Positions 25,050-37,335 of a stretch of 64,000 bases of DNA are shown here, piece after piece; positions within the stretch are counted from its first letter, which is position 1, and every line of letters begins with the position of its first letter. A model generated the notes under the pieces. It was given only the letters and a program-made list of their open reading frames with translations, had not been told where the DNA came from and did no database searches. Origin of the DNA: Eudromia elegans (lineage: Eukaryota; Chordata; Aves; Tinamiformes; Tinamidae); NCBI GenBank assembly GCA_003342815.1, contig PTEX01000236.1:124001-188000 (forward strand), given 5' to 3'. The translations under genes and the position numbers were made by a program.

Positions 25050-25445
25050 GGCTCGGCTGGAGTAAGCGCTCCTTGGCCAACGCGCTCTTAGGAACTTCCA
25101 CCGACGGAGACACCGAGCCCTCTCCAGGCCATCTGTTCCACTGCTGCTCTCCTCTTGCAGTCTGAGGTCAGGAAGTTTTTCCTAACGCTGTTTCCCCCTT
25201 GCAGCACCTTGAGCTCTTCACTTCTTGGCCTTTCTGCCCTGGACACGGAGAAGAGCTCACTCCCTTCCCCTTTGCAGCTACCTTTTATATATACTCCTCT
25301 CAGCCCTAGACTAAACAACCTCCTTTCCTTCAGTCTGCTAGACTGCTGTTGCTTTTGGTTGCTTTTCTCAGGATTTTCTGTAACTGGCTCCTATTCTCTG
25401 CAAAGGGGAACACTCTGAATTAAACGCAGCACCGCCAAGTGTGAC
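25050..25445 (-). mobile_element. CR1 LINE fragment
   Basis: The plus strand shows reverse-complement CR1 wording: CTCTCCAGGCCATCTGTTCC, GTCAGGAAGTTTTTCCTAAC, GGACACGGAGAAGAGCTCAC, ACTAAACAACCTCCTTTCC and GAATTAAACGCAGCACC. The element lies on the minus strand and lacks both its extreme 3' end and its 5' part. No intact frame remains. Confidence 0.85.
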
Positions 25446-26130
25446 TGTCACCCATTAAAACTCCTGGCAGATGAAAAGGCCTATCACTTTGTTTATTAGC
25501 AATTTCTTTGTGTTGTGCTGCAGCTGGGATATCAACCATCTACTTGAGGCCAACCCCCTACACCAGTCCCAAAGCCTGATTTAACGATAGGAAGCTACAA
25601 GCTCTTCTCTACGAGAGTTACGCTTTGCATGGCTCCATCACCAGAAAGCCACCCCTGAATCCCATCATACCAGGTACTGTAGAAACCCAACTCAACCCTT
25701 GTACAACTCAGGGGACAACAACAGGCACGTCCTGCAAGGGGACCCAAGGAGACTGAGTTAGTCCAGATCAGCATGACATGCACCAGTATCGGCCCATCAG
25801 CCACAAAACTGAAGCCAAGGTTTTCAGTCTGAGTTGTTGCTTCCTTATTCTTTCTCTCTTTTTTTCTTCATTTTTTTTCCTCTGTTTTTCCCTCATTGGA
25901 GTTTTAAGGAGGAGCCAGGTAGAGCAGGAAAGGACAACTCTGCGCTTGGTGGCTGCCTGCAAGGAGATCCTTCCATGCATGAAGGTCAAAAGGGGAGCAG
26001 GCAAGAAAGTGTTTGCAAATCAAGCGGGCGGACGCGGGAGCTTGGCATCACGAGCTAAACTAAGGCTCAGGTTGCTGTTTGGGTGTTTTCATTCCCTTTG
26101 ACCTCCCTTTGTTTGCTTACTCCCTACTAC
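25446..26130. other. Noncoding spacer
   Basis: No recognisable exon or repeat apart from a pyrimidine-rich run at 25845-25895. Confidence 0.4.
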
Positions 26131-26250
26131 CAGTACTACAGTAGCATTTGTAGGGCACATCTGAGCTCATGGTCAGTCTGCCCGGGGTCTACAGGACAGC
26201 AACCTCCTGTGTCAACGCAGCTCATATCCTAGCTAGGAAGGCAGAAAAGG
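26131..26250 (-). mobile_element. Ancient amniote LINE tail (L3/CR1-like), low similarity
   Basis: The plus strand resembles the reverse complement of a LINE 3' tail that is widespread in reptile genomes: TACTACAGTAGCATTTGTAG, then GAGCTCATGGTCAG, and near the end CTCATATCCTAGCTAGGAAGG. Similarity is patchy. The orientation would be minus. Confidence 0.4.
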
Positions 26251-26856
26251 GCACAATTCACCTCCTTGTGAAGTTGGCATGGTTCAACCAGATGAATTTC
26301 ACCCAAGGGAAGGGTAAAAATGCCTGATCCCCACCCAACATATTGTACAAAGAAGTCCTACATAAAAAACCCCACAACCTCCCATGCACCTCATTTACCT
26401 ATACGGCCTCTGCAGCAAACAGGGCAGATAGTGCCCTAAACACAGATTAATGCTGCATGGACTGAATGCAGAGGAGAGCCCTCTTCCCTATAGATCCAGA
26501 ACGAAGGTGGAAAGCAGATTTAAGCATCTTCCCCACTCGCCAACAATCCTTTGGAAAGCAAAACCAGCACAAGTGAGAGCCTAGAGGAGCCCGGCGCTCC
26601 CAAGCACGCTCCCACGTGCGGATGTGCACATCTGAAACACACTTGTTTAAAGGAAGAAAATGAAAAAAAAAGGCGAAAGAAAGAAAAAACCAAGCTACGC
26701 TCTTCCCTCCGTCAGCACTGCAGAAGCAGAAACTTCAAACGCCGCTAGCAGCACCCTGCAGGCTGCGATCCCTCCTTTGAGCTCTCCCTGCAGAACAAAA
26801 CCGGAGGCATGAGAAGAGCGGCCGAGCGGCCACTCGGTGCCTTCCTTTTCTATCAG

Positions 26857-26864
26857 TATAAAAG
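26857..26864 (+). promoter_or_regulatory. TATA-box-like sequence, unassigned
   Basis: TATAAAAG is preceded by GC-rich sequence with an inverted GAGCGGCC/GGCCACTC pair at about 26816-26835 and followed by moderately GC-rich sequence. It matches a strong TATA box, but no transcript or exon downstream could be identified. Confidence 0.15.
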
Positions 26865-28227
26865 TCAGCCCGATGCCACGGAGGTGGAAAGGCCACCAAG
26901 GCCCTGGCTACGGGTTTGGGCTGATGTCAGCCTTTGCAGGAGCCTGGATTCCTGCCCATGTCCGTACGCTCTGAGAGTGTTCCTATAGAGTGCGATCTGA
27001 TCAATGCTAACCCCCTTAATACATGGCATGTAATACACTATATAATATCTGCCATCTCCACTCTAAAAACCGATGGGGCAACCCCAGATGAGATACGGGA
27101 GGAATCAAGGCCACGCTTTTCCAGCCACCCATGCGCAGACTTCCCATGCAACACAGCACGCTTAACTACGACTTCTGTGTAACTGCAAATAGGAAGGAGA
27201 GAAAAGGGAAAAGAAAAAGCAAAGGTCTCCACCTAAGACAAAATAACCTCTGAAAGAAGCTATGGGCTAAGCCGAGCCACTCAGGCCCACGGTCACACGA
27301 GCAGCATGAGTTGAAGAGAGGTCCCACCGAGCACCACTCTGGGACGGGGGTGTCTGACATCCCCCGAGTTACACTCGCCCTTCGCCGCTCCCCGTCCTGC
27401 TGAGGGTGCGTGGGACGCCCGAGCGTGTTTCGGGATGCTCTGCTTCCTCCTGGGGCAACGCGGGTGTTTGCAAACAGGGGCATCTTGCAAAGCACCTGCA
27501 TGAGAAGCGCTCCGATGCCCACCGGCCACGGGTAGTTCCCACCAGCAGGTCACGGCTGCACGCGGAGCTCCCGCTTATTTATTTGGCTCCCGTTGGAATG
27601 CCGGAGCACGGGCTGGGCGTTCAGGAGGTGACGCGAGCGCCCTGTCATCGGGCAGATGCCGGGGTGCATGCTCACCGTGGCAGATGAGTTAGGGCCGCTG
27701 GTGACTCAGGAGCAGCAATTAGCCCCTGTCTGCGGGAGGAAGGTGCTTTGCTCCATTAAGCTAAAAGCATCCCCGGCCCCTCGGCAGGCACGGAGTCAGG
27801 GCGCCCGCCTCGCGCTCCAGGCTTTGTCTCGGCACGGTTTTGGGCACAGGCAGGGAAGGAAGGGGGGTTTCTTTAGCTCCATCCCACACTCAAACCCACC
27901 TCCCTTCCAGGCTACGTGGGGATGCTCCAGTCAACAACCCGTCTACAACCAGGGGGGGACCCCAGCCAACCGCCCCTCCTGCCCTTCCTGGGACACGCGG
28001 AGGGCAAACGCAGCTGGAACGAGGGGCCCAAGGGGCAGAAAGCCGGAGCTGGGGCCGGCACAGCCCTGACTTCATCGGGAGTCACACGGCGGCGGCTCCC
28101 AAGCTCCGGGGCGCCGAGAACAGTTATCTCTTTGAGCGGGGCGGCGATGCGACGGCGCTGGCATTTGGACCTGCTCTTAGAACTTCCTCGAGCCGTTTGA
28201 TCTCGGCCGCTAATGACACAAACACGG

Positions 28228-28549
28228 CCAAAAAAAAAAAAATAAAAAAAGAAAAAATAAAGAAGAAAAGGCTGCCGAAGCGCTGCCACCGGAGCAACCT
28301 TCAAAGCGCCGGGACGTGAAGCGATTTACGGCACCCGCACGAGCGGCCCTCACGGGGGTCCCGGGCTGCTCTGCCTCCCCCGGGGCTCCAGGGCGCTCGT
28401 GGGAGCCGCGGCCTCCGAAGGGGGCCGGGACACGCGCGGGGCCCGCGGCGGCGGCAGGTGCACCCGGCGCGCCCGCGCATCCCGCGCCCGCCGACACCTC
28501 CCTTCCCACCCCGCTTTTTTTTCCTCTTTATTCTCCTCTTTTTTTTTTT
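28228..28549. repeat. Imperfect inverted pair of A-rich and T-rich tracts
   Basis: An A-rich tract at 28228-28270 (A-runs broken by single T and G) and a T-rich tract at 28515-28549 are largely complementary when one is reversed. They enclose about 245 bp of very GC-rich sequence. The T-rich arm runs straight into the assembly gap, so its full length is unknown. Confidence 0.6.
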
Positions 28550-28846
28550 NNNNNNNNNNNNNNNNNNNNNNNNNNNNNNNNNNNNNNNNNNNNNNNNNNN
28601 NNNNNNNNNNNNNNNNNNNNNNNNNNNNNNNNNNNNNNNNNNNNNNNNNNNNNNNNNNNNNNNNNNNNNNNNNNNNNNNNNNNNNNNNNNNNNNNNNNNN
28701 NNNNNNNNNNNNNNNNNNNNNNNNNNNNNNNNNNNNNNNNNNNNNNNNNNNNNNNNNNNNNNNNNNNNNNNNNNNNNNNNNNNNNNNNNNNNNNNNNNNN
28801 NNNNNNNNNNNNNNNNNNNNNNNNNNNNNNNNNNNNNNNNNNNNNN
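28550..28846. other. Assembly gap (297 N)
   Basis: All bases are N. The gap follows an uninterrupted T-run and is bounded on the other side by CpG-rich sequence. Open frames that appear to cross it have no meaning. Confidence 1.
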
Positions 28847-28956
28847 CCGAGCGCGGGCAGAGCAGGAAACGGCCTCTTTTTTCCCCGGCTTCACCACGCC
28901 TCCCCGCCTGCCCGGCTCCTGTTAAAGACACAAAACGCGGCCCCGCCGCCCTGCGA

Positions 28957-28999
28957 GGATGCTGAGGAGGATGATGGTGATGATGATGGTGATGATGGG
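28957..28999. repeat. (GAT)n/(GGT) interrupted trinucleotide repeat
   Basis: GAGGATGATGGTGATGATGA and the following bases form an interrupted GAT repeat. It lies in the CpG-rich block next to the gap. Read on the minus strand it would give a His run, but no supporting gene model exists. Confidence 0.85.
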
Positions 29000-29121
29000 C
29001 AGCCCCAGGCTGCTCTGCCGCCTCCTGCCCCCGAGGGTGCTGCCCCTCGGCCACACAATCTACGACCATCCCTATAGGAACTTCAGCGTGGGTGGGAAAG
29101 CTCTCACCAACTCTAATCATC

Positions 29122-29178
29122 ATTATTATTATTATTATTATTGTTATTATTATTAGTAGTATTAGTAGTATTAGTATT
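29122..29178. repeat. (ATT)n microsatellite with (AGT) variant end
   Basis: Many tandem ATT copies with one GTT interruption pass into TAG/TAT-type variants. Likely to vary in length between individuals. Confidence 0.95.
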
Positions 29179-29689
29179 GCTACCACTCACTGAGGAGGTT
29201 ATAGGGATTTATTGCTAGAACACCCTCCCACCCAGCCCTCCCCTAGTCCTTTCCCTTCATATTATGGATTCCGGACTTCTCGCCCCACGGAGGAGGTTTG
29301 AGCCCCGCAGGGCTCTGCGGGAGATGCTCAGGAGCTGGGGGAAAACAAAGAGGTGGAGGCAAAAGGCAGCCGAGTGCCACGTTCCAGCGAAAAGCAAAAT
29401 CCTCCTGGAAAATGAAAAAAAAAAAAAAAGAAAAAAGAAGGGAATCGATAAAAGCTTCGCGTTTTATTATTGATTTTTAAATAATGGAGCGGTGCCCACT
29501 GTGTGCCGCCACGTTTCATCCTGCAGCGCATGATGCCCTAAGCCGGGGTGTAACCATCCTCTGGAAGGGCCGGGAATGCTCCGCTCTGCAAGGTCTGGTC
29601 CTTTCCTGCTCCGAGGAATCAGCGAAATGCCCCTTCGGAGCCCGGGGAGGAGGATTGTGCTCTAAGGCTTCCTCCCCTTTTCATTCAAA

Positions 29690-29710
29690 AGCAATAATAA
29701 TAATAATAAT
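29690..29710. repeat. (AAT)n microsatellite
   Basis: About six tandem AAT copies in the CpG-rich block. Confidence 0.9.
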
Positions 29711-31329
29711 GAAATCTGCAAAAGGCCCTGAAGAGAAAGGAAAGTTCCTCAGTGCCCAGTCGCGCAGCTGGGAAGACACGACCTGCCCCCGGGCGAGGGC
29801 TCTGCCCCAAACCTGCTCGGGCGCACGGAGCGGTGCCTCCCTGCCTCAGTTTCCCTCCGCGCTGTTTTGCCACCTCGCGCAGCCCACGCGGGCAGGGACG
29901 GGCTCCCGTCCCGGGCGGTATGTGGGGCAGCGACGCCCGGCCGCCGGCTGGGTGTTGGGGCTGAGACCTTGCATCATGCTGCGGGCGGTAACTGAAGCTC
30001 CAGGGCCTCGGAGAGGGAGGGATGACACCTCCGGATGGGACAACACGGGTGTTTATGACCTCCGTGCACACCAAGGGAGAATTAACCCCTTGGGGAACGA
30101 GTGTCACTGATGAGAACCCCGGCCGTGGGTTTTCCCTCTCACTTGGCCGTGCTGTCAAGCCGGACACGGCTGCGTTTGACGCGCTCTCCAGCGAAGCAGG
30201 AACGTTCCAAGGGCGCCCGGTGCACGCGAGCACACGCCAAGCGAAACGCGTGCTCCGAACTCACGGCTTCCCGGGAGGAAACGCGGGGCCCGGGCGGCGC
30301 TCGCGGAGCTGCTCGGACGGCCTCTGCCATCTGCCGGCAGGAGGGGAAGACGGGGAGAGCCCCGGGCTCCGAGATCCGGCTCCAAACAACGCGGCTTTAC
30401 CTTCCCCGAAGGGCTCCTCGGTTCTCCCGCCCTCAGACGCTCAAGGTTAAACATCATCCTCAAGGAGAAGCTGAGTTTGGTGCTGCCCCTTCTGTCTGGT
30501 GGCAGCTCCGGCCGCTTCCCACCAGCTGGGGCAGCCGCAGCACGGGAGGCTCTGAGACGATGGGACCATTGGAAGCTCCACGTTGCAGCAAAGGCACTGC
30601 AGCTCCGATGCCTCCTTAGAGGTCCAAAGACGGGGAGAAGTGACGAGATGACACACGGGTCACCCGTGTCCGGTTGTGAGCAGAGCCTCCCGTGCTGCAC
30701 TGGATGATTTCAAGGGGCTGAACCACACCAAAACACCCTGAAACATCCTCAGTTCTGGGGCTCAGACTAGAACACCCTCCTGTCTACCCCTCCACATGGG
30801 AGCGGAGCCCACGCTCCTCATGCTGTCTCTTCCACATAGACCCACGTCTATTTTCTGCAGCTCTGTTTACCCTGGTTTCCACCAGGGAGGGAAAGAGGAG
30901 GGAAGCGGGAGATTGCAAATCTTCTTCTCCCGTTCTTGTTCGGTGGAACCACCACCAGCCGCTGCTCCAGACACAGAGGCTTTCCCATTGATGCCCAGAT
31001 TGCTTCATCCCGTTTTCCTTCCTCCTTTCTTCCCGCCTAGGCCATACACGTTTTGCACGGGAAGGACTCCCTCTACGGACACTATTTGGCAGAACGGGGT
31101 GGGCTCTGACCACAGACCTCGGGCTCCGGGCAAGCAAACAGCCCCTGACACCACAAGCCTGGGGAGCCCTCAGCTCGGCTGCTGCTCCTGGCGCGTCCCC
31201 TCCGGGAGCAGATGGTGCCCGGGCTCACGGGCCGTTATCCCATCGACACCCCGCGAGGCCTCCCCGTGCACCGAGCGGCGGCTCCTTCACCCCGGCGAGG
31301 AGCTGCCGTCTGCCCGCGCGGCCTAATTG

Positions 31330-33690
31330 GATGTAATGGAGTTTAATGAGGCCGGAGCAGCAACTCCGAGGACTTTTGTAACTGGATTACGCTCGGCTCA
31401 GCGGTCATGTGCCATTATATTTGCTGGTCAGAACAGAAGCCAGGGTAAAACCAGATGCTTTTTCCCCCTCCCCGCTCCTCCTTTCCAATGACACCCTTGC
31501 AGGATATGAGCTTGCACCGTGTAGTCGATGCAATGAACTAAGAACTCCATTAGAAGGAAGTCATTGCTGTCATATTACACTCAGGTCTCTCCTGAAAAGT
31601 GTAAATTATCTAGAAAATGCATCTCCACACTTGCTTATGAACGTATGATATACAACAGCTTGGAGCTGAAGAGACCAGAGCAGTTTGTACCTATCTGGGA
31701 TGCATGTGAGCTCTGAGGCTCGTAAATCTTATTATCCTCATCGTACAAAGAGGGAAATCAAGAGCAGAAGTCAATGAATGATGAGGAAGGAGACCCTCAG
31801 GTCCCATTTTCCACTGGGAATCACCAGTTGAGAGTGGGGAATATCCGAGTGGTGGATTTAGAGCAGAAGCACGGCTCTGCTCCAGGGAAGTTATAGATGC
31901 AATAGTCGCCTACCAAACACAAGGAAACCAGCTGCACAACCAGCCTCACCTGGTGAACCCCTTGCAGCTCCTGCCAGCACGAAGCCACCGAGGCAGCACC
32001 TTAGAACCTGCTCCCACCGAACGCCAGGCCAAGCTTTGCAAACTCAAGAGGCTCTCATCTTTTCTTAGGGCCCAGGATGCCGAGTTACTGCAAAAGCAGT
32101 CTAAAATAGGGGGCTGCTTTAACAACGAGGACTCTCACTGGAGAACCCTGTGGTTGTGACACTCTTTGGTGGCTTTGCAGCACTTCAGGCCAGCTAGGAC
32201 ACACGTTGTGTTCCTGGTTCTAACACTCATTGTGTTTCAGGTACCTCCCAAAGCCCAAGTGCTGAGCAGGCAACTGCCCATCAGCCACAAGAAGAGCAGG
32301 GTGAAGGGTGGGGAGTTCCCCAAGACCGGGGTCTCCACGGCTCAATGGGCTCCAGTGCTGCAGAGCAGACCCCTCGCAGCTGAACGCCGTTAGGCTGCAG
32401 CCTCTCTGGTTGGGCCAGACGGCTCTCTGGGTTTCTGATAATCTAGGAAACGAGCAGCTCATAACGTCCTCTCTCAGAGGGTTTAGCACAAACGTTCTTC
32501 CTTTTTCCATGCCACCACTGTTACAGATGGCAGAAGATCTCAGTGAGGGATTGGGGCAATACGGTGCTAAGACCAGGGCATGTACTCCAAGGAGATGGCA
32601 ATATAACCCTGCCAGACAAGCCACCAGGCCAGTTCATTAATGAATAAGCCCGTGAAGCTCGTCAAATACATTGCCATAAATGCTAATAATTTATTAATCC
32701 CATAATTATTAATGGAATTTGAAGGATTGTTTGAGGTCTTTGTGTAAACCAGGCTCTCGGATGCTCACAGCTGGATCACCTGGAGCTGCAGACTGACCAT
32801 CCTGCTTGGGACCAGCTGAGAAATGATTCTCCATAAGAGGGATGGCAGCACGGACGTAGAGAGGACATGGAGGACTTGGGGTTGTCTGGGCCTGCTGAGG
32901 GTGTCTCAGGGCTGGACGGGCAGCCTGCATCAAGACAAGGACCTCAAGGCTACTTCACGTGGCTTAATCTGGCTTAATCGTGACACGGAGCATTTAGATG
33001 GATCTTCAGGACCTTCAAAGAGCAGCAGAGACACTCCTGAACTCTCCAAAGTCACTCTGAAGGTAAAGACACCATAGGACTACCATTAAAAAGCCATCGT
33101 GCCTACGAAATACAATTACCCTCCCCTGTGGCTTGGGGCCTAGCATCGCTTGGAAGTCATGGCAGAGCAGACAGAATGGTCCAACACAGAAAATAGGTGT
33201 TTACCAAAGTTTACCGAGGCCACCTTCTAGACCATACTTTTCTTTTCTGAGCAATTTCTGTATTTTTTGGTCAGTAAGCCATAGGAAAGGTTACTTTTCA
33301 AAATTTAGACCTCCTTTACAGCATACACAAAATATGAAGCAATTGGTGAAGAGCTTAAAGCTCCTGCTAAGCTTTGCAAGGAAAATTAAAAATGTATTCT
33401 TTAGGCTGCATCAAATTATTCAGGAAGAAAAAAGGAAAGCAACTCTATGAGTACTAAAACTAAACAGCATCATTGTAAGATACACACTGTAGTATATGAA
33501 AGGCTCAGGAAATAAAGGAAACAACACAGAACACTGAAACAAAGTCTAAGATGTTAGAAATGCCAAAAAGCATTTGAAACTGGATCTGCTGCACACATCC
33601 TACGTTGCTTCCAGTGTGGCAGGGCACCCAAAGGCAACCAGGGAAGTCTCTGTAGTGTCACTGAGAAGGGATTTGGATGATTCAGGTCAG
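31330..33690. other. Intergenic DNA between the CpG block and NARS2
   Basis: No exon could be recognised. The first 110 bp (31320-31440) and an AT-rich stretch at 32671-32716 contain repeated TAAT-type words and no repeat family. They are candidates for conserved noncoding elements, but no comparison could be run. Confidence 0.4.
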
Positions 33691-33694
33691 GCTC

Positions 33695-33792
33695 ATGGTT
33701 CTGCCACATGCCTGATAACCCTGGGCAAGTTAATGAACTGCTCGACGCCTCAATTTCCCCTGGTACAACAGTGTCAACAATAAGAGCAACGT
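33695..33792 (+). mobile_element. MIR-like SINE fragment
   Basis: The order GGTTCTGCCAC, CCCTGGGCAAGTTAATGAAC, GCCTCAATTTCCCC and ACAATAAGAG matches the central core of MIR (CORE-SINE) elements. These are ancient amniote SINEs derived from a tRNA head and an L2-like tail. The tRNA-related head and the tail are not recognisable, so the copy is partial. Confidence 0.65.
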
Positions 33793-36700
33793 GGATTTTG
33801 AAGTGTTTCACACACATTTCACCCACAATCAAGCCTGCAAGTTCTGACGGAGCTGGTCACTTCTCTCAGATGTCCACAGAGTCCTTTCCTACTCCTCTTC
33901 ATGAAAGCTTGCAGGATGCAAGACCTGTCTCTTGAAAGCATCTCTATCTATCTAATGCCTTGTGCAGAAGCCACTGAGATATAACTGTAATATGGATAAC
34001 AATACATTTCACTGCAGCTATAAAGCCACGGGAGCCATAATTTCTTTGAACTCTGGGTCAGGCTCGTAGTTAGCCATGTCTGTAAGAACTTGTAAATTAT
34101 ATATACCTCTTTACCAGCAGGATCATAAAATAAAACTTTACAGTCTTTCAGCGGGTCAGGTTTTTGCAACAAACGGTAAGACAAAATAACAAATTCCACC
34201 CCCGAGACCATCGTTTTACAGTTTCTGTAGTTTTGGTTAGATCTGAGGAAATTACAACTTTGATGGTCTTTATACAAAATCTTCCTTATTTCTCCTTTGG
34301 ATCCAACTCCCAATTCTCCTCAAGCTTAAGGCAAAAAGCTCCAAGAACAGCAATAACCGTTATTGGTTTCAGTAGCAGGAAAGTCTCATTTATCTCTATA
34401 CACACATTTAACAGGAACGACGACCAAAGTGTTTCTTGGCAAATTGGTCCCCCTTCATCCCCAAAGAAGACATCTCCCAGCTATTTCCCAAAACAATCAA
34501 TATTAGTCTAGCAAAACTATACATTAAATCTCCCATCAGAGTCTTGGCATTCCCTCCAACAACTAATGGGCTATAAACTACAACCACTGCTGAGCAAGTT
34601 GGGAAGAGGCCCGCTGGGCTACTTTTCCCTCAGGCCTGAGGGTCTGAATGCAGGTAACCCAGTTAAAATCCCTGTGCCAGTGAAGACCCTCTTAGCATCC
34701 TCCTTGGAGGCTTGCACTTAGTTATGCAAAACTGAGTGCATTGCTGCTTTATCCCCAGCAGTGTCCTCTCAATCGCTCTGCCTCATTTTGGAAGCCCATG
34801 GACTCCAGTTATCAATGTTGTTGGTTCTTACCTCAAAGCTCAGGGTGAGGACAGACCTCAGGGTGATGCTGGCTGCCTCAGGAACTGAAACCTCCAAAAA
34901 AGCTACCGAAAGGATGCTGGTTACTGTGCTTGGGAGCCGACCTCTTACTGCATTCAAAACATCCCACTATGAGCTCCTGCATTCAGGCTAGGAGATGATT
35001 CTTCCATACAAAGAACAAGAGGTTCTTACTTGATGAAGTGTCAAGAGTTTTTGCTGGGGTTTCGACCACTGCAGGAAGCCAGACAGTAAGATATAGCAAG
35101 GAAACACTTCAGTCTGAAGAAATTATCGCTGTATTGACCCGACTACAGGTTCAAAAGGAACGGCCTCCTCTGTCCTCTAGATTGACTTCCGCTTCATTCT
35201 GAGAGGAGATTCAAAGGAAATGCATGACATTCCAGATGGAAATCCCGGGCAAAACACAGCACATTCCTTGGCAGTATCAACTGGCGTTATATATACACGT
35301 GGCACGAGGCAAACAACGCCAACCTTGAGGGAAAGAGTGACTCCCTCCCTCGCCACGTGCCCATAAATCAAGTTTTTCCTCTAGAATATCAATGACAGCA
35401 TTAACCTGAAGCAGTGCCACCATGCAGGCCTCAGCCTCTACATCTACCCTTCCTTCCCTTGGACTGGCAAAGACTCTCTCCAAGCCTGGACCACCTTTTC
35501 TTCTCTCTTGAGAGAGCCTCCAAGGTGGTTTCTTCTAGTGGGAACCACTCTGCTCTCCTTCTGCTGCTTCAGCCACGTCTTTAGGGATATTTCAGGCCAA
35601 TGCTCCTTACCTCAACCCTTCCCATGAGATCTGCCAACTCACCAAGTGCCTCTGACTGGTGCAGAAACTCACTTAGGAGACCAGGGAGACCATTCCTCTT
35701 TGACTGAGGGTCAGAAAAACACAGCCAGATTCTCTCCGAGTGCATCTTGGCTACATCTTTAATATCTGCGTTTCTACATTGGCTGAAAACATCTTAAAAA
35801 CCAAAAATCCCTTCTGAACTTCTTCACACACCTGCTTGCAAACAAATTAAGGGTTTAACCTTTTCACTAGGTCCTACAGAAAACTCTTCTCCAGGTGAAG
35901 AATGAAGGGTGGATTGTACCAGCCCTCTTCTCTTGCAAGCTGTCACCTCACCGGGGCCTGGACAAATACTTGGCAAGCTTATTTACAACACTCCCAATGC
36001 TCTTTAACTTGTCACTCGTGCCACACCATCCCACAGCTTTCTGCCACCTTCTATTATCTTCTTTTCCACACCTTGTTTATTTTTTTTAACCTGTAGCTGT
36101 TTAGCCCCACCCTGCCCATCAGCCTCCTTGCTGAGCCGTCAACAACCACCTGAATTTTGGCCCTGAGAACAACTTGCTCATGCCAAAAGCCACCCAGCTC
36201 CTCCAAAAGTGCTCCAGGGTTAAGAGTGGCCAGGATAGTGCTTTGCCACCTACTCTGTTTTCAATGGAGCGGACTCCAGTTCAAACCCTCTTGTTTATAG
36301 CATCTACACCAGAATCATCAGCTGAAGACCTCAGTAAGGAGCCCCTGATAACTGGTGGTTATTTAGGAATGTGGTGGCCACGGGGCTCTTTGGCAGCTGT
36401 ACGCTTTCCAGTTCTTTCTGCTGAAAGAACTTATTCCAAAACATAAGGGCTGGGCTTAGTCAGTGACGGCCCACACGAAGACAACCTGTTAAAAGTGGAG
36501 ATGGTCCAAACACACAAAGATACTTGGGTATCTGATTTAGGAACTTCTCAGTGGTTTCGAAGACAAGGCAGATGCTTGAACCCTTTTGTGGAACCAGATT
36601 TTTTTTGAATCAGGCTGTATTGGAAACCATGAACGAGCAAATGCACAGTTAACACCTGCCCACTTGAGTGGAGGAAGAAGATAGGAAAGAAATCTTAACA

Positions 36701-37160
36701 TGCACGAGATGCCTAAACACATGCAAAAAAACCACCCCAAAACAATGATCTTGTGGTGAGATTTTCTGCCTGATTGTAACATGTATAAGCCCCAACCATG
36801 GACCAAAGGGAAATAAGGCAGGTGCCACACTACATAAATACATATTTTTATATACTGCAGGTGCAGCATTGTACAGTCCTACCAGCGAGACCCGGGACTG
36901 CAGTATTATCAGTGCAACACTATTTGATTACTATTTTCAATCCCTTTCATTTGCTCTGAAGAAAAGTCTTTAGGCTTGTTCTGCAGCCACTTCCCATTGT
37001 GTGTGCCAATTTACATCAGGTTCATTAGCAGCAAGGCTGCTACCTTGGAATCCTTTCCTCTTTATGTATATTGTTTATACTGCTGCAGTCTTGGGCTTCT
37101 TGGAAGTAAGTATATGCAAACGACCACTGGTGATAATACAGAAGGGAAGGATGCTGGAAA
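33793..37160. other. Intergenic DNA
   Basis: No exon, repeat family or RNA gene was recognised in this AT-richer stretch. Confidence 0.4.
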
Positions 37161-37162
37161 AC

Positions 37163-37335
37163 CTCAGTTCAAATCCCAAACAAACCACTGGTTTCCAATT
37201 GCCTTGGGCGAGTCACCTGATCTGCCCTCAATCCTGTAATCAAAACAGAAATAATTATTTCTCTACCTGGCAGGGAGGCTGAGAGCACGAATCCATTAAA
37301 GACTGCAAGGCGTTCAGATCCTATGGTGATAAGCA
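37163..37335 (+). mobile_element. MIR-like SINE fragment
   Basis: The order GTTCAAATCCC, GCCTTGGGCGAGTCACCTGA, AACAGAAATAATTATTTCTC, CTACCTGGCAGGGAGGCTGA and AGATCCTATGGTGATAAG follows the MIR core and 3' part closely. The end carries the GTAAAGCGCTTTGAGATCC-type word seen in reptile MIRs. It is the best-preserved MIR in the window. Confidence 0.75.

Larger units (their letters stand above)
27340..31330 (-). promoter_or_regulatory. CpG-island-type block; candidate GAB2 promoter and first exon
   Basis: From about 27340 to 31330 the DNA is rich in G+C and CpG, with the densest parts at 27950-28510 and 29740-30420. It is broken by the assembly gap at 28550-28846. In vertebrates the order GAB2-NARS2-TENM4 is conserved with all three on one strand, so the next promoter downstream of NARS2 should belong to GAB2 and point to lower coordinates. 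This block is the only long CpG-rich region there. I searched the flanks for the start of the GAB2 PH domain on the minus strand and did not see it; it could lie inside the gap or outside the window. The island itself is well supported; the GAB2 assignment is inference. Confidence 0.5.

Noticed and set aside
28301..29186. Long open frames that run across the N block on both strands
   Set aside because: They are open only because N codons are not counted as stops. The sequenced parts are low-complexity and do not match a protein.
29841..29857. Second short MIR-like word CTGCCTCAGTTTCCCT
   Set aside because: It is a short match in the CpG-rich block without MIR flanks.
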